Shown here: positions 26,806 through 33,325 of the stretch, one piece after another
How positions within the stretch are numbered: the stretch's first letter is position 1
Layout of the letters: the number at the start of each line of letters is the position of its first letter
Assembly (NCBI GenBank): GCA_005222975.1
Contig: NJBI01000027.1
Location: forward strand, 1-46,657
DNA: 46,657 bases
Reading direction: 5' to 3'
DNA from: Promethearchaeota archaeon Loki_b31
GTDB lineage: Archaea; Asgardarchaeota; Lokiarchaeia; Sigyniarchaeales; SOKP01
The notes under the pieces: model-generated
Told to the model about the DNA's origin: nothing
Seen by the model: the letters and a program-made list of their open reading frames with translations, nothing else
The model's database searches: none
Position numbers and translations under genes: made by a program

Positions 26806-27186
26806 TACTTAAACTGATGAATCCATCAAAATAAAAGTGGGTTACTCCGACAATTTTCTAAAATTTGCTATAATCATAAATAAATTTCGTAAGATAATTA
26901 CTCAAGCTAGAAGAGTAATTCTCTTTAAAAATATTAGCATTTCATGGAGACAGAGGGAGGAAAGTGGAAGTAAAAATAAAATAAGATTGCTAATTTCGAG
27001 CTTTTAATGAGTCGACAAAAATCATTGCAGCAATTTAGTAGAATTTAAAATTATCGAAGTTCTACTTTTTCAAGCAAACATTCTAAATAAATGATCACTA
27101 ATTCAAAACTTTATAACTAATATCGTCAATATTAATTATTAACAAATTGTATTTAATTAAAAACGGAAAAAATGTGAATAAAAAAA
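26806..27186. other. 381-base non-coding spacer
   Basis: No frame of plausible length on either strand. It contains one 8-bp hairpin (aattactc 26896-26903 with gagtaatt 26913-26920, 9-base loop) and a purine-rich stretch with GGAGG near 26955, not followed by a gene. It divides the divergent RadA-like and acyl-CoA synthetase genes and must hold both promoters; a TATA-like tttataac lies near 27112 on the plus side. Confidence 0.5.
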
Positions 27187-28902
27187 ATGTCGAGTCCGTA
27201 CGAAAGTAGATTTTGGCGAAAAAACTGGGATCCAGGTCTCACAGATCTTGACCCTAAAGAATTTGAGACCACTTATCCGGAAATGTTAAGAAGTATATTC
27301 GAAAAGTATCCTGATAATATGGCACTTGCTTTTCAAGGTTTAGAAATTAATTTTAGAGATTTAGATAGATATTCCAATCAATTTGCTAACATGTTAATAG
27401 AAAATGGATTTAAAAAGGGGGATGCAGTAGGAATCAATTTACCGAATGCTCCAGAATATATATATTCCGTCTTAGGTACGCTTAAAGCGGGATGTATCGT
27501 TTCAGGTGTTAGCCCCTTAATGTCAGATGTCCAAATGCACTATCAAATCGAAGATCTTGGGAAAGGAGGCAATAAAGTTGCCTTAGTTACTCTGGATGCA
27601 ATCTTTGAACATAGGTTAAAAAAAATTGCCGATAAATTACCTCAGCTTAAAGTTGTAATAGGAACAAGCGTAATTGGATCGTTTTCTAAAGAGGATCAAG
27701 CAAAAATTAAAGCAGTTAGAGAAATCCCCTCGGGTGAAATCACACCCTTAGAAGGAAAAACCGTCCTACACTTCCAAGACGATGTTTTGGCAAATTATTC
27801 TACTGATCTGCCTAAAGTTGATATATCTCCGGACGATATTGGTTGGATTCAATATACAGGAGGAACTACGGGACCACCAAAAGGTGCGATGTTGAGCCAT
27901 AGAAACTGTGCTTCAAATATGTTATGTATTAAAGCTTGGCTTCAATGGGAAGAGGGCAAAGGAATGCTATGTTCAGGATTTCCAATGTTTCATATTGCGG
28001 GATTAGTAGTTTCTGAAGCAGCTATAATCTTAGGCTGGGGACAAATACTTATAGCTAACCCCAGAGACGCCTTAGGTATTTGTAACGAGATGAAAAAATA
28101 TAAACCAACCGTTTTAGTAAATGTTCCTTCGCTATACCAGATTCTGGTTAATTTTCGAAAGTTCAAAAGGTTAGATCACTCAAATATAGTATCATGTATC
28201 TCTGCAGCAGCCCCATTTCCAAAAGAATCTCAAGAAGCATTAGAAAGCATAGTAGGGAAAGGAAAATTGTTAGAACTCTATGGAATGACAGAATTATCAC
28301 CTGTGGCAACAATGAACCCCTCTTTAGGGGAGAAAAAATTGGGTACTGTGGGATTACCTATCTTAAATGTTGAGTTAAAACTTGTCGATCCTGAAACCGG
28401 TAAGGAAGTTCCATTAGGGGAACCAGGGGAAATCTGCGTAAGAGGACCACTTGTCATGCAAGGTTATTACAATAAACCTGAAGAAACCAAAAATGCAATA
28501 GATTCAGACGGATATATGCATAGCGGCGATGTAGGAATAATGAGTGAAGATGGTTATCTACGAATAGTTGATCGTACAAAAGATATGATCATTGTCGGTG
28601 GATTCAAAGTATTTTCAGCAAAGATCGAAGATGTGTTAGCCAAGCATCCTGCAATTGGAATGATCGCCTTAATTGGATTGCCTAACCCTGATCGTCCCGG
28701 TTCGGAAATTGTTAAGGCACACATCCAATTAAATCCTGATCTTGAATACGATGGAAACGAAGAAGCATTAAAAGAGGATATTACAGCTTTTGCTAAGGAG
28801 AATTGTGCTCCATATGAAGTCCCAAAAATAATCGAATTTGCTAAAGAATTACCTCTAACTGTAATAGGTAAAATCGATAAGAAAGTTTTAAGGAAACAAT
28901 AA
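27187..28902 (+). CDS. AMP-forming acyl-CoA synthetase (first of two)
   Basis: A 571-residue ANL-superfamily adenylating enzyme. Motifs in order: the P-loop YTGGTTGPPKGAMLSH (about 223-238), the aromatic/acyl region LYGMTELSP, SGDVGIMSEDGYLRIVDRTKDMIIVGGFKV (hinge and ADP/AMP contacts), and a C-terminal GKIDKK holding the catalytic Lys. It activates a carboxylate as acyl-AMP and then acyl-CoA; a medium- or long-chain fatty acid is the usual substrate. No signal peptide. Start ATG. It is a close paralogue of the next gene, from a tandem duplication. With the thioesterase at 1654 it suggests acyl-CoA turnover, which is inference. Confidence 0.93.
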   Translation: MSSPYESRFWRKNWDPGLTDLDPKEFETTYPEMLRSIFEKYPDNMALAFQGLEINFRDLDRYSNQFANMLIENGFKKGDAVGINLPNAPEYIYSVLGTLKAGCIVSGVSPLMSDVQMHYQIEDLGKGGNKVALVTLDAIFEHRLKKIADKLPQLKVVIGTSVIGSFSKEDQAKIKAVREIPSGEITPLEGKTVLHFQDDVLANYSTDLPKVDISPDDIGWIQYTGGTTGPPKGAMLSHRNCASNMLCIKAWLQWEEGKGMLCSGFPMFHIAGLVVSEAAIILGWGQILIANPRDALGICNEMKKYKPTVLVNVPSLYQILVNFRKFKRLDHSNIVSCISAAAPFPKESQEALESIVGKGKLLELYGMTELSPVATMNPSLGEKKLGTVGLPILNVELKLVDPETGKEVPLGEPGEICVRGPLVMQGYYNKPEETKNAIDSDGYMHSGDVGIMSEDGYLRIVDRTKDMIIVGGFKVFSAKIEDVLAKHPAIGMIALIGLPNPDRPGSEIVKAHIQLNPDLEYDGNEEALKEDITAFAKENCAPYEVPKIIEFAKELPLTVIGKIDKKVLRKQ

Positions 28903-28908
28903 AATCCA

Positions 28909-28932
28909 TTTTTTTTCTTATTCTTATTTTTA
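28909..28932 (+). terminator. T-tract terminator after first synthetase
   Basis: Poly-T tracts (tttttttt followed by further T-rich runs) immediately after the stop, in a 194-base spacer without any other recognised feature. The second copy therefore probably has its own promoter. Confidence 0.45.
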
Positions 28933-29096
28933 TTCGTCATTAATTACGATTTTTTATAGGATTGTTAAATCGCCAAAATCAAATTTTTTAATGGAAGAAG
29001 AGTCTCATTAAGAAAGTTAAAACTTATATCTAAAAGAATCAAAATACTTAGTAACAATTTTTAAAGAAAAAAAGAAAAAATTAGAGTGAAATTAAA

Positions 29097-30809
29097 ATGT
29101 CAAGCCCTTATAGTTCAAGATTTTGGAAGAAAAACTGGGATTCTGGATTGGAAGATATTGATCCTAAAGAATTTGATACGACATTCATTGAAATGTGTGA
29201 AGAAGCGTTTGTAGAATATGCTGATAAAATGGCGTTAGAATTTTTAGGAGTAGAGATTACTTTCAAAGAATTAGATGATTATGCGAATCAATTTGCAAAC
29301 ATGTTAATTGAAAACGGATTTAAAAAAGGAGATATGGTGAGTATATGCCTACCTAATACACCAGAATATATGATAACCGTAATGGGAACATTGAGAGCAG
29401 GTTGTATTGTATCTGGAGTATCACCGCTACTTTCAGCGGTTCAAATTCAATATCAACTCAACGATTTAGGTACAGGAGGTAAGCAAATCGCATTAATGAC
29501 ATTAGATGCGATATTTGCGGGTCATATAGTCAAAATTGCTTCAAAGATACCACAATTGAAATTAATAATAGCTACAAGTGTAGCCGGCTTTTTGCCAAAG
29601 ATCAAGCAAGTTTTAGGTAAAGCGTTAGGAAAAGTCCCAAAAGGTAAGGTAACTCCTTTAGAAGGAATAAAAATTATTGATTTTCATAAGGAACTTATAG
29701 CTAATTATTCCACAGATCCAGTTGATGTTAAAGTAACTCCTGATGACATTGGATGGATTCAATACACAGGAGGAACTACGGGACCACCAAAAGGAGCGAT
29801 GCTAAGTCATAGAAATTGCGTTTCAAATCAAAAATGCATTATATCTTGGCTTCAATGGAAAAGGGGAGAAGGTGTATTGTGTTCAGGCTTTCCAATGTTT
29901 CATATTGCTGGATTAACCGTTACTGAAGCAGCTGTAGCTTCGGGGTTTAGCCAAATATTGATTCCTAACCCTCGTGATACTAACCATATGGTTAAAGTCA
30001 TGAAGAAATATCATCCAACAAACTTGGTTAATGTACCCTCTTTATATCAACTTTTAATAAATAATCCAAAATTTAAAGAGATAGATCATTCAGAATTAGG
30101 AACGTGTGTTTCTGCTGCAGCTCCATTTCCAAAGGAATCTCAAGAAGAATTAGAAAGCATTATTGGAAAAGGAAAACTATTAGAACTCTACGGTATGACG
30201 GAGACATCTCCCGTATCGACAATGAATCCTTCGTTAGGGTTAAAAAAATTAGGCACTATTGGTATACCATTTTTAAACGTAGAACTAAAAATCGTGGATC
30301 CTGAAACTGATAAAGAAGTCCCCCTAGGCGAACCTGGAGAAATATGTGTAAAAGGACCGTTAGTAATGAAAGGATATTATAACAAGCCAGAAGAGACGAA
30401 AAATGCGATTGATAAAGATGGATATATGCATACTGGCGATGTAGGAATTATGGACGAGGACGGTTATATTCGAATAGTCGATCGTACAAAAGACATGATA
30501 ATTGTTGGAGGATTTAAAGTATTTTCAGCTAAATTGGAAAACACTTTGACTCAACATCCAGCTATTGGAATGGTAGCTACAATTGGTTTGCCCAATCCCG
30601 ATCGTCCTGGATCTGAAATTGTTAAAGCGTTCATCCAGATTGATCCGAGTTATGATTTTGATGGAAATGAAGACGCATTGAGAGAGGATATAACAAAATT
30701 TGCTAAGGAAATGTGTTCGCCTTACGAAGTCCCTAAAATAATCGAATTTACTGAAGAACTACCTCTAACTACTGTTGGTAAAGTCGATAAAAAATCACTT
30801 CGTAAGTAA
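29097..30809 (+). CDS. AMP-forming acyl-CoA synthetase (second of two)
   Basis: A 570-residue enzyme, closely similar to the preceding gene along its whole length: the same P-loop YTGGTTGPPKGAMLSH at 223-238, LYGMTETSP, TGDVGIMDEDGYIRIVDRTKDM and GKVDKK. The copies begin almost identically (MSSPY.SRFW.KNWD.GL) and diverge mostly in the acyl-pocket region (about residues 150-210), so a different substrate preference is likely. The substrate is unresolved. The spacer upstream (194 bases) and the T-tract that follows the first gene suggest independent transcription. Confidence 0.92.
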   Translation: MSSPYSSRFWKKNWDSGLEDIDPKEFDTTFIEMCEEAFVEYADKMALEFLGVEITFKELDDYANQFANMLIENGFKKGDMVSICLPNTPEYMITVMGTLRAGCIVSGVSPLLSAVQIQYQLNDLGTGGKQIALMTLDAIFAGHIVKIASKIPQLKLIIATSVAGFLPKIKQVLGKALGKVPKGKVTPLEGIKIIDFHKELIANYSTDPVDVKVTPDDIGWIQYTGGTTGPPKGAMLSHRNCVSNQKCIISWLQWKRGEGVLCSGFPMFHIAGLTVTEAAVASGFSQILIPNPRDTNHMVKVMKKYHPTNLVNVPSLYQLLINNPKFKEIDHSELGTCVSAAAPFPKESQEELESIIGKGKLLELYGMTETSPVSTMNPSLGLKKLGTIGIPFLNVELKIVDPETDKEVPLGEPGEICVKGPLVMKGYYNKPEETKNAIDKDGYMHTGDVGIMDEDGYIRIVDRTKDMIIVGGFKVFSAKLENTLTQHPAIGMVATIGLPNPDRPGSEIVKAFIQIDPSYDFDGNEDALREDITKFAKEMCSPYEVPKIIEFTEELPLTTVGKVDKKSLRK

Positions 30810-30814
30810 TAATT

Positions 30815-30848
30815 AATTTTTATTTTTTTTATTTATTTTTGCCTTTTT
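30815..30848 (+). terminator. T-rich terminator after second synthetase
   Basis: A long interrupted T run directly after the stop at 30809 and before the convergent sirtuin gene. Nothing else is seen in the 83-base gap. Confidence 0.45.
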
Positions 30849-30892
30849 ATTAACGGAAATTAGAGAATATGAGTTCTATTACCTATAAAATG

Positions 30893-31672
30893 TTAATTAT
30901 TCTGATTTATTTCCCCTTCAACGATTTCAACAATAAGTGGGAATACATCGCCGATTTTTTCGTGGATTACAACTTCCGCAAATGAATCTACATCCGTTTC
31001 TTGAATGTTAATAATTGCGATTTTAGCACCCAAAGAAAGTGCTTTTCTAGGATAAAATGCCACGGGATATACTAATAAAGAACTTCCAAGAACGATTAAT
31101 AAATCACAACTATTAATCATGTCGTCTGCTTGACTCAATATTTCTGAACGCAAAGGTTCTCCAAAAAAAATCGCGTTTGGTTTCAATAGGCCATTACATG
31201 CTTCGCATGAAGGACGATTCTCACCCTTCATAACTTGATTTATCATCGTTGTAATGGGATAGATTTGATTACACGCCATACAAATTGCTTCGTGAGCTGT
31301 CCCATGTAACTCCACAATATTTTTACTATGGGACTTTTGGTGAAGACCGTCAATATTTTGAGTAAGAATTCCTTTTAATTTGCCAAACCTTTGGAGTTTA
31401 GTTAACATTTTATGACCCTTGTTAGGTCTTGCTTTAAATATGTTCAATCCCATCTCAAGCATAAAATCTAGATTTTTTTTAGTATCAGACACATACGAAT
31501 GGATGCTCGCAAACTCATCAGGATTTACTTTTTCCCATAAACCAGTGCCTGGGCTTCTAAAGTCCGCAATTCCGCTCTCTGTGCTCATACCGGCCCCAGT
31601 TAATACTACGATGTTGTTGGCATCAAGGATAAGTTGAGCAAATTTTTGAATTTTCGCATTCAAATCATTCAT
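30893..31672 (-). CDS. sir2: Sir2 family NAD-dependent protein deacylase
   Basis: A 259-residue sirtuin with the full set of motifs: GAGMSTESGIADFRS (about 26-40) for NAD binding, TQNIDGLHQ (104-112), catalytic His in ELHGTAHEAIC (H123), a zinc site CxxC-(21)-CxxC (131, 134, 156, 159), and LGSSLLVYP near residue 196. Cytoplasmic; removes acyl groups from lysines, and in archaea known targets include Alba and acyl-CoA synthetases. The two acyl-CoA synthetases upstream are plausible targets (inference). Divergent from the small GTPase gene with 120 bases between starts. Confidence 0.93.
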   Translation of the reverse strand: MNDLNAKIQKFAQLILDANNIVVLTGAGMSTESGIADFRSPGTGLWEKVNPDEFASIHSYVSDTKKNLDFMLEMGLNIFKARPNKGHKMLTKLQRFGKLKGILTQNIDGLHQKSHSKNIVELHGTAHEAICMACNQIYPITTMINQVMKGENRPSCEACNGLLKPNAIFFGEPLRSEILSQADDMINSCDLLIVLGSSLLVYPVAFYPRKALSLGAKIAIINIQETDVDSFAEVVIHEKIGDVFPLIVEIVEGEINQNN

Positions 31673-31792
31673 TTAAGAAATTCTCCAAATTTATTTTGAA
31701 ATTTTGTTAAAAATAGACCAAATATTTAATATGATTATTTTTATTTATTGAATATAATATATTATTATAACTATATTAATTATTGAATCTCT

Positions 31793-32353
31793 ATGTCTGC
31801 TACAGATTCTAAATTTCAGAAAAGCTTCATTTACAAAATTTGCGTGGTTGGTAACGGTGGGGTTGGAAAAACTTCAATGGTTCTTAGATACTGCGAAAAT
31901 TCGTTTAGAGATAATTACCTAATGACTATTGGCTCAAATTTCAGTACAAAAACTGTAGAATTAGCTGATCATCCGCAATTTCAAGTAAAACTTCAACTAT
32001 GGGACCTTGCTGGACAGAAACATTTCTCCTTCGTCCGTCCACCATTTTATCGAGGTGCAACGGGCATAATTTACGTGTTTGATTTGACTAGACGCTCATC
32101 ATTTGCCGATTTAATAGAGTGGCGGGATGAAGTTGAAAAAGTAATTGGGCAAAAAGCAAGTCTTTTAGTAGGAAATAAACTCGATTTAGCGAAAGAGGGG
32201 AAAAGAGAAGTATCAGAACAAGAGGGGGACGCCCTCAAGAGTGAAGTCCACGCATTTAAATATTTTGAAACCAGTGCTAAACGGGGTGATTCAGTAGAAG
32301 ATGTGTTTAAGCTTTTAACTTTAGAAATCCTTAAAGCCTCGGGAAAAATTTAG
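31793..32353 (+). CDS. Ras/Rab-like small GTPase (Asgard eukaryotic-signature family)
   Basis: A 186-residue GTPase with all five G motifs: GNGGVGKTS (G1, 20-28), Thr45 in switch I (MTIGSNF), DLAGQ (G3, 71-75, with the catalytic Gln75), NKLD (128-131) and ETSAK (159-163). The Gln and Thr argue for an active GTPase. WDLAGQKHF contrasts with eukaryotic WDTAGQE. No C-terminal Cys, so no prenylation signal; membrane attachment would need a partner or another route. Such GTPases are abundant in Asgard archaea and rare in other archaea, which supports the lineage call. The partners here (divergent sirtuin, convergent proteasome gene) are not obviously functional ones. Confidence 0.95.
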   Translation: MSATDSKFQKSFIYKICVVGNGGVGKTSMVLRYCENSFRDNYLMTIGSNFSTKTVELADHPQFQVKLQLWDLAGQKHFSFVRPPFYRGATGIIYVFDLTRRSSFADLIEWRDEVEKVIGQKASLLVGNKLDLAKEGKREVSEQEGDALKSEVHAFKYFETSAKRGDSVEDVFKLLTLEILKASGKI

Positions 32354-32404
32354 TTTTTAATGTATAAAATTCTTGTAAAAAAGATTTTTAAAAAAAATTT
32401 TAAT

Positions 32405-33171
32405 TTAAGTTTTAGATTCTTCCATTATTAAATTCAGGAATTGCTCTACTTCGTCCTTCGAGCACTCGTGATATTTTTTGTCTTCAGCCTTAATATAAAC
32501 AAGTCTGACGTTCTCTTTGGTGGGGTCTTCATCAATAGATTCTTTAAGCGTATTAAGCGCTAATTTTATTATCTCGTTGAAAGACATTCCTTCCTTATAA
32601 TTCTCTTTTAAATATTCTCTTGCAGTTGCTTCGCCACTTCCTAGAGCGTAAGCTTTAAATGCCCGATAAATCCCGCTTGGAGATGTAGTGTAAATCTGAG
32701 TGCCATTTGCATCAACAGCAACGAAGAATAGAGCACACCCAAAAGGTCTGATTTTGGTTCAGAAACTAATTGTTTCTAAGAATTTCCACCATACTGGGTG
32801 TAAAGCTGCTTCATGTCCGCTATTGACTTTACAAGCATATTCAACCTTACAGGCTCATCATATGTTAAACGAAAAGATTGCGCTTGAACTCGAGCGTAGT
32901 TAATTAAGGTTCTTGAATCGGCATGCAAACCGGCAATTGCAACGCCAATGTGCTCATCAACTTGAAATAATTTATCAATGGAATCAGCATCCATTAATTT
33001 TGAAGGAATTTTAATTTGAGCCGCTAAACAAACAGCTTCTTTTGATTTTACAGCCACAGCTAAAGTACCGCGCCTTACAGCCTCTAATGCATACTCTACT
33101 TGGAATAATCTTCCTTCGGGCGAAAATACTGTAAGAGCTCTATCATATTTTACCTGTCCTCCGCCAAACAT
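32405..33171 (-). CDS. psmA: Proteasome alpha subunit, interrupted by a 32-nt intervening sequence
   Basis: The first part (33171-32785, 129 codons) starts MFGGGQVKYDRALTVFSPEGRLFQVEYALEA, the classic alpha-subunit N-terminus including the YDRAL and FSPEGRLFQVEYA signatures, and ends LYTQYGG. A 35-base stretch with an in-frame TAG then precedes RPFGCALFFVAVDANGTQIYTTSPSG and a normal alpha C-terminus. Removing 32 bases leaves GGA-ATC-AGA (G-I-R) and an unbroken 244-residue protein with the canonical YGG-I-RPFG (usually YGGVRPFG). Both halves are well conserved, with no further damage. Alpha subunits form the outer rings of the 20S proteasome and are normally essential. See the separate intron-candidate entry. 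Confidence 0.88.
32752..32784 (-). other. Candidate 32-nt intron / intervening sequence in psmA
   Basis: Minus-strand sequence between GGA and ATC; the boundary is ambiguous by one A (32784-32753 or 32783-32752). It contains a perfect hairpin AGAAAC-aatta-GUUUCU (6-bp stem, 5-base loop). Below it, UUC:GAA pairs, then AAA bulges on the 5' side, then GG:CC, and GGU of exon 1 can pair with ACC of exon 2 across an 8-base 3'-side bulge. The order (3' bulge outside, 5' bulge inside) is that of an archaeal bulge-helix-bulge splice site, but the helix and bulge lengths are not canonical (3-4-3). Alternatives are a ribosome-bypass element, a tiny insertion or an assembly fault. Confidence 0.55.
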
Positions 33172-33296
33172 TCTATAATCACATTTTTGCTATTATAAAT
33201 AATTTTAATTATGTGATTATATAATCTAGAGAATTTTAATTTATTGTTTATAAGCTAAAAATCCTTCAGACTTGTTTATATTAAGGTTTTATTTTT

Positions 33297-33323
33297 AAAA
33301 GAAAAAAAATTAAAAAAAAAGAT
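33297..33323 (-). terminator. Poly-A on plus strand = T-tract terminator of UPF0182 gene
   Basis: An A run directly past the minus-strand stop at 33326, hence a U-tract in the transcript. The gap to the proteasome gene (33171-33326) shows no other feature. Confidence 0.45.
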
Positions 33324-33325
33324 TA

